A stretch of 64,000 bases of DNA from CAYJBH01 sp964369965 (GTDB lineage Bacteria; Bacillota; Clostridia; Oscillospirales; Ruminococcaceae): NCBI GenBank assembly GCA_964369965.1, contig CAYJGF010000006.1, forward strand, positions 42,978 through 106,977, in the 5' to 3' direction. Both the position numbers and the translations under genes were made by a program. Position 1 is the stretch's first letter. Each line of letters begins with the position of its first letter. A model generated the notes under the pieces. The model was not told the DNA's origin, ran no database searches, and saw nothing but the letters and a program-made list of their open reading frames with translations. Of the stretch, positions 1 to 8,579 are shown piece after piece.

Positions 1-1325
1 AATATAGGGGTCAACATCTCCATCAGGCGCTCTCGCACCTTTTCACCGCCGAACCATCGTTTGTCGACGTCCTGCGCTGTCATTTCGACACCCTCACGCA
101 GGATGGCGGCGGTGGGGTAAAAACGGAGCACCCAGTCCTGTAGGCACGCCACCTCCTGCCTTGACAGGTCACAAAGGTCGGTGTCCAGCAAGGCGAGTAT
201 ATCCTCGGTTGAAAGGGATATGCGAAGCGACAAAAGTGAGTACACCAACCGTGCCGGTGCACAAAAACGCAGATCATTAGGGCTGTCGAAATAGACCGGT
301 ATGTCAAAAAGATCAAAACAGCGCGCTACCTCGCCGAAATAATCCTCAACACTGTGCATGACCAACGCGATATCCCGATACCTTGCACCGTCGCGCACCT
401 CGGCGTGGATTGCCGCCGCGACCGATAGCACCTCATCGGCAATACTATCAAACGGGGTGAGTGTAACATCGCTGAATTTCTCCGGCAGGTCGACCACCTC
501 ACCCGATAAAAGTAAATTCATGCATTCAAGGTCATCGCCGGTGCGAAAATTCTCGGTCAATATGTATGGGGTGTCGACAGCCGCGTCGTTTTTATTAGCT
601 AAACGGATTAATCGACCTGCCGCCTTGTGTACCGTTTCAAAAAAGCTCTGTTCCTCCACCCACTGCGACGGCATACAAAAGGCGGCACACATCGCCCTGT
701 CATGCATTAACAGTGAATTTAAGATACTGTACTCCGGTGCGGTAAAGCCGTCGAACCCATCGATAAAAATATTGGTGTCGCTTAAAAAATCGGAATGTTC
801 TTCTATAGTATCGGCGGCGGCGAGCAGGGCATCCTGCGGCTCTCGTCTGTCGATCAAAAGTTGATCGTAGACGCTGTAGACGAGTGCTATATCTCGCAGT
901 TTATCGCTGTTTGCCACCTCTATTAGCTGTTTTGGGGTACAGCTCATCTTAAGCTCTTTGACGATGTCGGCGAGCAGGGCATAAAATCCGGGGCTGTAGC
1001 TGTCGGCGGTGTAGTATTTAAGTTGCCCTTTGAGCGTGTTCATCGCGGCACGGCACAGGGCAACGCGAAGTGCCTCCCCCACCGTGGGCAGTGCACCGCC
1101 GTAGGACTGCACGCAAAGCCGTGCAATCCGCCCGAAATCCGCGACGGTTATGTAGTGGCAAAGGCGCTCACCGAAACGGCGAAGCACCGCCAGCTCGACC
1201 GACGAGGTAAACTGCTCCGGTATTAAAAGGAGCGAGCGTTCCCCCTCCCTCGCACGCTGTTCTATCCTGCGGTATATCTCGTGCGTTTTGCCACTGCCGC
1301 ACCGTCCGTAAATTAAGGACAGCAT
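1..1325 (-). CDS. addB: ATP-dependent helicase/deoxyribonuclease subunit B (AddB), partial
   Basis: This is the N-terminal part (about 441 codons) of an open frame that runs off the left edge of the window, so the C-terminal nuclease and Fe-S region is not visible. Residues 1-30 read MLSLIYGRCGSGKTHEIYRR, a Walker A loop (GRCGSGKT) at the extreme N-terminus, followed by a LLIPEQFTSS segment as in the AddB family. AddAB is the Firmicute counterpart of RecBCD, processing double-strand breaks for RecA loading. The ATG at 1325 follows an AGGAGAGGG ribosome binding site. The gene lies 9 bases downstream of spoIIR on the same strand. The identification rests on the N-terminus only. Confidence 0.87.
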   Translation of the reverse strand, partial: MLSLIYGRCGSGKTHEIYRRIEQRAREGERSLLLIPEQFTSSVELAVLRRFGERLCHYITVADFGRIARLCVQSYGGALPTVGEALRVALCRAAMNTLKGQLKYYTADSYSPGFYALLADIVKELKMSCTPKQLIEVANSDKLRDIALVYSVYDQLLIDRREPQDALLAAADTIEEHSDFLSDTNIFIDGFDGFTAPEYSILNSLLMHDRAMCAAFCMPSQWVEEQSFFETVHKAAGRLIRLANKNDAAVDTPYILTENFRTGDDLECMNLLLSGEVVDLPEKFSDVTLTPFDSIADEVLSVAAAIHAEVRDGARYRDIALVMHSVEDYFGEVARCFDLFDIPVYFDSPNDLRFCAPARLVYSLLSLRISLSTEDILALLDTDLCDLSRQEVACLQDWVLRFYPTAAILREGVEMTAQDVDKRWFGGEKVRERLMEMLTPI

Positions 1326-1334
1326 ATCCCTCTC

Positions 1335-1922
1335 CTAATCTTTGAAAATCTTCTCCACAATCTCCAGCGTTTTGAACTTTATCTCATATTCACCGTTTAT
1401 CAGCTCCAGCTCTTCCTCGTCGTACATCGTCTCGACGGCGGTTTCCCCCTCCACACTCGGTAGACAGAGCGGTGGGAACAAAACACACCACCAGTTGCGC
1501 CCTTTCGCCTCGCCAAGTTCGATACGCACCGCGTTATAGTGACCTGCCGGCATGGTGAAGTCCTCATAGACGGTGGTGTCGAAATACATGCGTGTGGTGG
1601 TCGCACTCACTGCGTAGTTTAGCGAGAGTTCGGCGAGGGTGTCGGCGGCTATACTCTCGATAAGCGGCAGGTGACTTTGCGCTGAAAGTATCGCCGTCTC
1701 CTTGCTTTTTGACGCGGTAAAAAGATCTCCTGTGCCTGCGAGCAGTGCATCACGCACCTCAAGTTTTGCCGACTGGTCCACCTCGTCGTCGGAATGAGCG
1801 ACGATATGTAGACGCAATGTCTCCTCCTCGATACCCTGCGCAGTATCGTAAAAACTGAAAAAATCACCGAAAAGCACACATAGCGCAAACGCCGCTATGA
1901 CCGCACGCTCTAAAACCATCAT
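1335..1922 (-). CDS. spoIIR: Stage II sporulation protein R
   Basis: The product has 195 residues, close to the usual SpoIIR length. An N-terminal hydrophobic segment (about residues 5-27) acts as signal or anchor, followed by the family core LRLHIVAHSDDEVDQ (residues 36-50) and a GRNWWCVLFPPLCLP block near residues 140-155. In spore formers SpoIIR is made in the forespore under sigma-F and is secreted to activate SpoIIGA, which processes pro-sigma-E in the mother cell. Its presence marks a spore-forming lineage, although some non-sporulating gut Clostridia retain it. It sits between ispE and addB on the minus strand. The identification is by family motif recognition and is strong. Confidence 0.93.
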   Translation of the reverse strand: MMVLERAVIAAFALCVLFGDFFSFYDTAQGIEEETLRLHIVAHSDDEVDQSAKLEVRDALLAGTGDLFTASKSKETAILSAQSHLPLIESIAADTLAELSLNYAVSATTTRMYFDTTVYEDFTMPAGHYNAVRIELGEAKGRNWWCVLFPPLCLPSVEGETAVETMYDEEELELINGEYEIKFKTLEIVEKIFKD

Positions 1923-1988
1923 GACATATCCTCCTGTAATTGTCTTGATAGGAGGATTGTCCTGTTTATGCTCGGTTATTCATGAGAC

Positions 1989-2831
1989 TTATCCCGAAAT
2001 TTCGACACCGTTTTTTGCAGGTTGCAGCAACCATGCATCGCCGTTAAAATACTCGCACGCTTTTTTAGCCGTCTCATAATCGAGAAATACGCCAAAAACC
2101 GCCGCACCACTCCCCGTCATCATCGCCTTTTTTGCTCCGAGCGATAAAAAACGAGCTTTTGTGGGGTTTATGTCAATCGAGGTGGAATACTCCATGTCGT
2201 TGGAATAATGTCGATAAAAATCGTTATCAGTGAGCGCCTTTATCGCGGCGGACGTGTCGGCGATCGTCTTGGTCCCGAACGTGTCAAAACGTCGATACGC
2301 CTCGGCGGTGGAGACCCCGACCCCTGCCATGGTGACGACAAAATAGCATTTCGGCAGATCTGAAAGCGGTGTGATCATATCGCCGACACCCTGCACGCGG
2401 CACAGCCCCCCGACAAGGCAGACCGGCACATCACTGCCGACCGTTATGCCTATCTCACACAGCTCGTGCGTCGAGAGCGCGGTGTTGTACAGTCTATTTA
2501 GCCCGACCAGCACACCGGCGGCATCGGCGGAGCCACCCCCCATGCCGGCACCGACAGGTACGTTTTTGTTGATGTCTATCGCGACACCGCCCTTTATTCC
2601 GGTTTTCGCAAAAAATCTCTCGGCTGAGCGCAGGGCGGTGTTGCGCGCGTCGGTCGGTATGTCGGCGACGTCGCAACAAAGTGACATTTCGCTCGCCTTT
2701 GTCAGTGTTATCTGCTCGTACAAATCCACCCCGACACAGAGCATGTCGAGGGTATGCATCGACCCACGGGTTCCGGTTATATTAAGTGTAAGGTTGAGCT
2801 TTGCCGCCGCCCTCACCGATATACTATCCAT
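1989..2831 (-). CDS. ispE: 4-diphosphocytidyl-2-C-methyl-D-erythritol kinase
   Basis: This 280-residue GHMP kinase phosphorylates the 2-hydroxyl of CDP-methylerythritol in the non-mevalonate (MEP) isoprenoid pathway. The N-terminus AAAKLNLTLNITG is the conserved substrate-binding opening, and VGAGMGGGSADAAGVL (about residues 91-108) is the ATP-binding GHMP motif. A second glycine motif, MTGSGAAVFGVF, lies near residue 237. The length is normal. The ATG overlaps the 3' end of the DUF362 gene by 8 bases, suggesting translational coupling. ispE next to spoIIR is a recurrent clostridial arrangement. No other MEP-pathway gene is in the window. Confidence 0.94.
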   Translation of the reverse strand: MDSISVRAAAKLNLTLNITGTRGSMHTLDMLCVGVDLYEQITLTKASEMSLCCDVADIPTDARNTALRSAERFFAKTGIKGGVAIDINKNVPVGAGMGGGSADAAGVLVGLNRLYNTALSTHELCEIGITVGSDVPVCLVGGLCRVQGVGDMITPLSDLPKCYFVVTMAGVGVSTAEAYRRFDTFGTKTIADTSAAIKALTDNDFYRHYSNDMEYSTSIDINPTKARFLSLGAKKAMMTGSGAAVFGVFLDYETAKKACEYFNGDAWLLQPAKNGVEISG

Positions 2832-3969
2832 TGAACAGTTTAACCCTCTTTATGTCAATCGCCTTTACCGGACACATCTCGTGACAGCAAAAGCACCTTA
2901 TACAGTCCTTTTTGTGGATAAATGCCTTTTTATTCTCCATTGTTATAACATCTTTAGGGCATATTTCGGCACATTTTGCACAGCCGATACAGCCGCGTTT
3001 GTTTATCACCGGACGCGGTGCTATCCTTTTGACAATATAGGGCATAAACGGCTTCAATATGCGAGGGACGCGGTTTTCAAATGTTATCTGAAGATGTGAG
3101 GTCGGCAGTTTATAGTCCTTAGCGACGGTAAATCCTTCGGGATTTTGCAGCAAGCCAGGAGAAAAATCGCGACATAGTCCGCGCCCTTTTGCCGCCACAA
3201 GGTAGGGGATATCCTCTATCGGCGCGCCGATATACTCGGCACAGACGACATCGATATCATAGGTGCTCTCACCTGCGAGCAACATGCCGACCTGCCTTGG
3301 TGTGCCGCCGGCAGGCCCGTCCCCCTCCATCGCGGTGATGGCATCGACAATGTTTATATCCGGATTTATAAGCTCCGCGACATCACACAGCATTTCGCCG
3401 AACATCTTCTTGTCGGGGAAGCGCATGTGCAGTTCCGCCTTTAAAAGCCCCGGTATTGTGCCAAAAAGGTTCTTTGTGGCGCAGGTGAGGTTAACCATGG
3501 CGTGGGTTTTGAGCTTGGGCAGATTTATAATAAAGTCCGCCTCGGCGACCGGTCGCAGTATGGTGAACTCGTGAGCACACACCCCGTTCGTCTTGAGCGC
3601 GACGCTCTCATAATCCTCGCCGTAACGCACGCAAAGACGCTCACATACCTCGGCAAGACCGCTCGCTTTGTATATGCCCATCATCGCCTTTTCGTTGTAG
3701 ACACCGCCTGCGGAATCAATGACGTATATGTCATTCACGCCACGTTTTTTCAGCGCGAGTATCACCGCCTCCACCAACGCAGGGTGGGTGGTGACCGCCG
3801 CCTCCGGCGCGTGTTTTGCGAGCAGATTGGGTTTTATCACCACCTTGCTCGTCGGCGTCAACCGCTTTGCCGCCGGCAGAATGTCAAAGATCTCCTCCAC
3901 CGCCGTGCCGAGCGCCCCAAGGTCATAGTCCTGTATCTTTTTTATTAATACCTTGTCATACTTTTGCAT
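2824..3969 (-). CDS. DUF362 domain protein with two C-terminal 4Fe-4S motifs
   Basis: The product has 381 residues from the ATG at 3969, which has an AGGGGAG ribosome binding site; longer in-frame starts upstream lie inside rsgA and lack one. Residues 1 to about 290 match the DUF362 family (VVIKPNLLAKH, VIDSAGG, NLPKLKTHAMVNLTCATKNLFG). The C-terminus carries two ferredoxin-type motifs, CIGCAKCAEICP and CIRCFCCHEMCP, expected to hold two 4Fe-4S clusters. The biochemical role of DUF362 proteins is unknown; electron transfer is an inference from the clusters. The start overlaps the end of rsgA by 14 bases and the end overlaps ispE by 8, so it belongs to the same transcription unit. Confidence 0.88.
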   Translation of the reverse strand: MQKYDKVLIKKIQDYDLGALGTAVEEIFDILPAAKRLTPTSKVVIKPNLLAKHAPEAAVTTHPALVEAVILALKKRGVNDIYVIDSAGGVYNEKAMMGIYKASGLAEVCERLCVRYGEDYESVALKTNGVCAHEFTILRPVAEADFIINLPKLKTHAMVNLTCATKNLFGTIPGLLKAELHMRFPDKKMFGEMLCDVAELINPDINIVDAITAMEGDGPAGGTPRQVGMLLAGESTYDIDVVCAEYIGAPIEDIPYLVAAKGRGLCRDFSPGLLQNPEGFTVAKDYKLPTSHLQITFENRVPRILKPFMPYIVKRIAPRPVINKRGCIGCAKCAEICPKDVITMENKKAFIHKKDCIRCFCCHEMCPVKAIDIKRVKLFNG

Positions 3970-4840
3970 AAACACTCCCCTTTTTCTCGACCTCGTCATA
4001 TATTTTGAGATAGCTGTTGTATCTGCTGTTGTGAATAGCACCATCTTCCATCGCCCGTCGCACCTCACAGCCGTCCTCCTTTCGGTGGGAGCAATCGGCA
4101 AAGCGACATGTTTTTGCAAACGGTGAAAACTCTAAAAACAAATCGGCAAGATGTTGCACCTCCGCGTCGCACATCATGGAAAAAGACAATGATGAAAATC
4201 CGGCGGTATCGGCAAAAAAACCACCGCCTGAAAGTGGCAACAGCTCCGCCTCACGGGTTGTATGTACACCGCGCCCGAGTTTTTTGCTGATCGGTGCTGT
4301 CGGTCGGTCGGTGCCGTAAAGCCTGTTCATCAAGGTGCTTTTCCCGACGCCGGTGTTGCCGGCAAGCACCGAGATTTTGCCCTTTGCGAGGGTGAATATC
4401 TCGTTATCCTTTTCCCCTGCAACAAGCACCTTGTGTGATGTGGTATTATATATTTCGGCGAGGTTTTTATCCTTTTTTATGTCCGATTTAGTTATTATGA
4501 GAATCACCTCTACCCCGAGATATACTCCGGTCGCAATCATGGTGTCGAGCTGAAAGGGCGAACTTCTCGGCTCTATGGTGGACGCGACCAAAAACATGCG
4601 CTCGACATTCGCGACAGGGGGGCGCACAAATCGGTTTTTCCGTGGCAGTATCTCGGTTATGACGTGGGTGAAGCCCTCACCATTTTCCGACGGTTCTATT
4701 ACACAAAAATCACCGGCAATCGGCTTTTCCCCCTTGTCACGAAAAAGCCCTCTCGGTTTTGCGGTAACAATGCCAAAAGGCGTATAGAGAGAATAAAAAC
4801 CCCCAACGCCTTTTAAAATAATGTTATCATTCCCCTGCAT
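3956..4840 (-). CDS. rsgA: Ribosome small subunit-dependent GTPase A
   Basis: This is a circularly permuted GTPase of about 294 residues that assists late 30S ribosome maturation. The N-terminal OB fold (GVGGFYSLYTPFG) is followed by the G motifs in permuted order: TKSD (G4), AGNTGVGKSTLMNRL (G1), then TRE (G2) and DTAGFSS (G3). The C-terminal zinc-binding region reads CRFADCSHRKEDGCEV. I prefer the ATG at 4840, one base after the kinase stop codon, because its N-terminus fits the family; an ATG at 4861 would overlap the kinase gene by 20 bases. Neither start has a strong ribosome binding site. Neighbours prkC-prpC-rlmN-rsmB form the classical Firmicute cluster. Confidence 0.93.
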   Translation of the reverse strand: MQGNDNIILKGVGGFYSLYTPFGIVTAKPRGLFRDKGEKPIAGDFCVIEPSENGEGFTHVITEILPRKNRFVRPPVANVERMFLVASTIEPRSSPFQLDTMIATGVYLGVEVILIITKSDIKKDKNLAEIYNTTSHKVLVAGEKDNEIFTLAKGKISVLAGNTGVGKSTLMNRLYGTDRPTAPISKKLGRGVHTTREAELLPLSGGGFFADTAGFSSLSFSMMCDAEVQHLADLFLEFSPFAKTCRFADCSHRKEDGCEVRRAMEDGAIHNSRYNSYLKIYDEVEKKGSVYAKV

Positions 4841-4841
4841 A

Positions 4842-6755
4842 CTACCCAAGATAGACGGCATAGGCTATAAAATTGCTGTTGGAATTGCCGGGTGAGGGGT
4901 TTTGCCAACATATAGTCCCTGCGGTGCCGCCCGGCTGGTCATAATCGTCGTCATAGATAAGGGCAAGGGTCGGATTTGCCGCCTGTGCCGCCGCCGGGTC
5001 CATCCCGAGCACGTTCGGGATAATTATATCGCCACCGGTCGAGGACGCCGCCGCACCGGCAACCACTACGCTTATCTGGGAGTTGCGCTCCACCTCGCTG
5101 TCCGCTTCCGGCGTTTGGCTGATGACCGTGCCCTCCGGCAGTGCGCCGTCCGGCATGTGGACTATTGTGCCTATCAGCAGTTGATGGCGAAAGAGTAGCT
5201 CCTGTGCCTCGTCCACCAACATGTTGGTTATATCCGGCACCGTTGTGTCACCGTCCGACGGTATGGTGGATACGGCAAGGGTGATGGGGCTACCGCTCGA
5301 GAGCTCGGTGCCGACCGCCGGCTCGGTCCACATGGCATAACCATACGGCACCTGCTCCGACTCATCGACGGTGTATTCAATATTGACTATGAGACCGAGG
5401 TCGCTAAGCATACGCTGTGCATCGGAACTTTTTTGACCGAGCAGTTCCTGTGGCACCGTCACAATCTCGACACCTTTGCTGACCTGCAACGTCACCGCGG
5501 CATTCTCTTTAACCTTTTTGGGTGGTTTTGGGTATTGGTTGACTATATACCCCTCGGCATACTCGTTGCTGTAGACCTCCTCCACCATAAATCGGAAGTC
5601 ATACTCCGCGTTGACATCCTCATAGGAGTGACCGAGGAAGTTCGGGATATCCACATCCTCATAACTTGCAAAAAGAGGGTTGCCGGACAGATTGAATATG
5701 ATAAAGACCAGCACACCGCACCCGATAGCAAACGCCACCGATAGACCGAGCATCATCGGTATGACAACGCCGCCAATCGTCTTTTTCTTCGGCTTTTTCT
5801 GTGTCACCACACGGTCTTTAACGCTTTGACGTTTAACGTTGCTCTTGGTGGTAACCTTGTCGATAAACTTAGTCTGGGTATCGTCCTTTGAGAGATAGGT
5901 GTATTCAAACCGTATGCTCGGGTTGCGCTTAAACTCCTCAATATCGGCACGCATGGTGGCGGCGCTGGCATAACGGTCACGCGGCTCTTTCGCCATGGCG
6001 CGCATGGTAATCTCCTCCAGCGGCTCCGGTATTTCGGGGTCGATATCGCGCGGACGTATGGCGGTGTCACTTATCTGTTTTATCGCGACCGAGACGGCGC
6101 TGTCCGCCTCAAACGGGAGCATACCGGTGAGCATCTCATACAGCATTACACCGACGGAATAAATGTCCGCCTTGGGGTCGGTGGTGTCGCCCTTTGCTTG
6201 CTCCGGGCTGATGTAATGAACCGAGCCTATCGCCTTTTCGGTCATGGTGCGTGAATCACTGCGTGACAGCCGCGCTATACCAAAGTCCATCACCTTGATA
6301 CTGCCGTTTTGCATAAGCATGATATTATGCGGTTTGATGTCACGGTGCACAACGCCCTTTTCATGTGCGTGGCTGAGCGCCGACAGGATCTGCTCGGCAA
6401 AAAACACCGCTATCTTCCATTTGAGTTTGCCGCCCGACTTTTCGATATAGTCGGCGAGTGATATACCCTCCACAAACTCCATGACGATATACTGGATAGA
6501 CTCCGACACGCTCACGTCAAAAACCTTGACGATGTTGTCGTTGTTAAGTAACGATATTGCCTTGCTCTCGTTTTTAAAGCGGCGCACCAGCTCCGGATTA
6601 TTTAAAAACTCATCGCGCAAAATCTTAACAGCGACCGTCTGCCCATTTTGCAGGTCGGTAGCCTTATAGACGTTCGCCATGCCACCCACACCGCAAAGTG
6701 AGAGCAGTTCATACCGTCCGTCCAGTCTTTTCCCTATAATATCTTTTGAAACCAT
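4842..6755 (-). CDS. prkC: PASTA-domain Ser/Thr protein kinase (Stk1/PrkC family)
   Basis: This 637-residue membrane kinase is expected to sense peptidoglycan fragments and control growth, cell wall or spore germination. The cytoplasmic kinase domain (about 10-275) has a glycine loop GVGGMANVY (22-30), Lys44, the HRD catalytic loop at 137-139 and DFG at 157-159. A basic juxtamembrane stretch (KKPKKK, about 320-325) leads to one transmembrane helix at roughly 330-355. Extracellular PASTA repeats start near residues 366, 432, 503 and 575; the last is the most divergent. It lies 12 bases downstream of the PP2C phosphatase gene, its likely antagonist. Confidence 0.96.
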   Translation of the reverse strand: MVSKDIIGKRLDGRYELLSLCGVGGMANVYKATDLQNGQTVAVKILRDEFLNNPELVRRFKNESKAISLLNNDNIVKVFDVSVSESIQYIVMEFVEGISLADYIEKSGGKLKWKIAVFFAEQILSALSHAHEKGVVHRDIKPHNIMLMQNGSIKVMDFGIARLSRSDSRTMTEKAIGSVHYISPEQAKGDTTDPKADIYSVGVMLYEMLTGMLPFEADSAVSVAIKQISDTAIRPRDIDPEIPEPLEEITMRAMAKEPRDRYASAATMRADIEEFKRNPSIRFEYTYLSKDDTQTKFIDKVTTKSNVKRQSVKDRVVTQKKPKKKTIGGVVIPMMLGLSVAFAIGCGVLVFIIFNLSGNPLFASYEDVDIPNFLGHSYEDVNAEYDFRFMVEEVYSNEYAEGYIVNQYPKPPKKVKENAAVTLQVSKGVEIVTVPQELLGQKSSDAQRMLSDLGLIVNIEYTVDESEQVPYGYAMWTEPAVGTELSSGSPITLAVSTIPSDGDTTVPDITNMLVDEAQELLFRHQLLIGTIVHMPDGALPEGTVISQTPEADSEVERNSQISVVVAGAAASSTGGDIIIPNVLGMDPAAAQAANPTLALIYDDDYDQPGGTAGTICWQNPSPGNSNSNFIAYAVYLG

Positions 6756-6767
6756 TATAAATCAATC

Positions 6768-7514
6768 CTATCCTATGCTATTTGTCGGCATTGCCAAAAC
6801 AACCACCGTAATATTGTCAAACCCTCCACCGGTTTTTGCAAGTTTTATCAACTTCTCCGGTGTGTCAAAAAAGGGGCTTGTACCTAAAATCATCTGTATC
6901 ACCGACTCGTCGGCGCAGTTGGTGAGCCCGTCGGAACAAAGGAGCAGTTTGTCGCCGGGCGAGAGTTCATAGGCGCTGTAGTCAAGGTCGATATTCTCGC
7001 TAACCCCGACCGCACGAGTTATGAGGTTTTTCTTGGGGTGGAGTTTCGCCTGCTCCGGTGAGATGTTGCCGTTTTCCATCAAATCCTGCACGATGGAGTG
7101 GTCACGGGTGAGCTGTTGCAGTATGTTGTTGCGAAGTAGATAACATCGGCTATCCCCAACGTTGACGAGGTGTAGTATGCTATCCTTTATGACAACGCAG
7201 ACAAGTGTCGTCCCCATGCCGGTTTTCTCGCGGTCGCGTTTAGCGAGGGAGTGTATTTCGGAGTTGCCGACCACCACTGCATCAAACATCAATTTTTTAA
7301 TGTCGCTTACCCCTTTAACGCTCGGCAATTTTTCATATAACATGTCTTCTACGCTATTGGATAGTATTTCGCTGGCAAGCCGACCGCCGTTCGCGCCGCC
7401 CATACCGTCACAGACAAAGGCAAACGCGGTGCCACAGGGCAACCTCGCGGCGCGAAAGTTGTCCTGATTTTCGGTGCGTCTGCAACCAATATCGGTTCTG
7501 CCGGCAATGTTCAA
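6768..7514 (-). CDS. prpC: Stp1/IreP-type PP2C protein phosphatase
   Basis: The protein has 248 residues and the metal-binding PP2C motifs: RTENQDN near residue 13, VCDGMGGANGG near 34-44, LLLCSDGLTN near 190 and GGFDNITVVV near 230. These aspartates coordinate the two Mn/Mg ions used for phosphoserine and phosphothreonine hydrolysis. In Firmicutes this cytoplasmic enzyme reverses phosphorylation by the PASTA kinase, whose gene follows directly. It lies downstream of rlmN, separated by 18 bases. Length and motif order are typical, with no sign of truncation. Confidence 0.95.
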   Translation of the reverse strand: MNIAGRTDIGCRRTENQDNFRAARLPCGTAFAFVCDGMGGANGGRLASEILSNSVEDMLYEKLPSVKGVSDIKKLMFDAVVVGNSEIHSLAKRDREKTGMGTTLVCVVIKDSILHLVNVGDSRCYLLRNNILQQLTRDHSIVQDLMENGNISPEQAKLHPKKNLITRAVGVSENIDLDYSAYELSPGDKLLLCSDGLTNCADESVIQMILGTSPFFDTPEKLIKLAKTGGGFDNITVVVLAMPTNSIG

Positions 7515-7532
7515 ATTATCTCTCCGATTGTA

Positions 7533-8555
7533 CTATAAATTTTTTCTTCTTAACTGTCCGCACGCCGCCTCTATCCCTGCGCCGAGTCGTCGACGGACGG
7601 TGCACTGCAAACCTAAATCGACAAGTCGTTTTTCAAATGCTCTTGCCGCGGCATCGTGGCTCGCGTTTTCACCGTCGATGGAGTTGAGCGGTATAAGATT
7701 TATATGCACGTCTTTGCCACGCAACATCCTGCAAAGGCGATTTGCGTCCCCCTCGGTATCGTTTTCACCCGAAACAACCGCATATTCTATCGACACGCGC
7801 CGTCCGGTAACCTCACCGTATCTATATAACACACAAAGCAGTTCCGAAAGAGGGTATCTCCGAGCTATCGGCATGACCTTTACACGCTCGGCGTCGGTGG
7901 TGCGGTGTAGTGAGACCGAAAGGGTGAGCGACAACTTTTCACCGAGAAGTTGCTCTATCTGCGGCACAAGACCACAGGTGGAGAGCGTGATATTCCTCCC
8001 GGCTATATTATAGCCGAACTCACCAGTCAATAAACGCAAAAATTTGACGACGTTGTCGTAGTTATCAAGTGGCTCCCCTATCCCCATGAGCACAAGATGG
8101 CGCGGTGGTTTTTCACAGAGGGAGGCGATTAGGTAAACCTGTGAGAGCAACTCGCCGACACCCATATCGCGCACAAACCCTGCCTTTGCCGAGGCACAAA
8201 AGACGCACCCCATTTTGCACCCTACCTGAGTTGAGATACAAAGGCTGTCACCGTGTTTGTGTTGCAACAGCACCGCCTCAACCGCGTTGCCGTCCGACAA
8301 CCGCAAAAGGTACTTTTTTGTCCCCTGCTCGTCGGTCTGGCAAAGTGCCACGCTCGGATAGTCAAAAATATAATTGTTATCCAGTAGCTTTATTAACGAT
8401 GAGGGCAGGTTTTTAGCCTCGGATAAACTTGTTATCCGTTTGGCGTGCAACCAGTCAAAAAGTTGCTTTGCGCGGAATTTCGGCTCACCGAGCTCGCATA
8501 GAATTTGGGCAAGCTCGTCCCTCGTGAGTGATAGGAGCTCTTTTTTTTCGTTCAT
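7533..8555 (-). CDS. rlmN: 23S rRNA (adenine-2503-C2)-methyltransferase RlmN
   Basis: This 340-residue radical SAM enzyme methylates C2 of A2503 in 23S rRNA and A37 in some tRNAs. The radical SAM cysteine triad is CKMGCVFCAS (CxxxCxxC, about residues 112-121), preceded by the family sequence CISTQVGC. The N-terminal HhH-like helper domain (GEPKFRAKQLFDWLH) is present, as is the LMGIGEPLDNYDNV block. A conserved cysteine near residue 320 in QCTVRRRLG is the likely methyl-carrying residue. Length is normal. It sits between rsmB and prpC as in many Firmicutes. Confidence 0.95.
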   Translation of the reverse strand: MNEKKELLSLTRDELAQILCELGEPKFRAKQLFDWLHAKRITSLSEAKNLPSSLIKLLDNNYIFDYPSVALCQTDEQGTKKYLLRLSDGNAVEAVLLQHKHGDSLCISTQVGCKMGCVFCASAKAGFVRDMGVGELLSQVYLIASLCEKPPRHLVLMGIGEPLDNYDNVVKFLRLLTGEFGYNIAGRNITLSTCGLVPQIEQLLGEKLSLTLSVSLHRTTDAERVKVMPIARRYPLSELLCVLYRYGEVTGRRVSIEYAVVSGENDTEGDANRLCRMLRGKDVHINLIPLNSIDGENASHDAAARAFEKRLVDLGLQCTVRRRLGAGIEAACGQLRRKNL

Positions 8556-8579
8556 CTACAATCCCATTTTATTATTTTA

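Noticed and set aside
1023..1226. Plus-strand frames over 358-1226
   Set aside because: They are antisense to the addB reading frame, which has the Walker motif and continues through the window edge.
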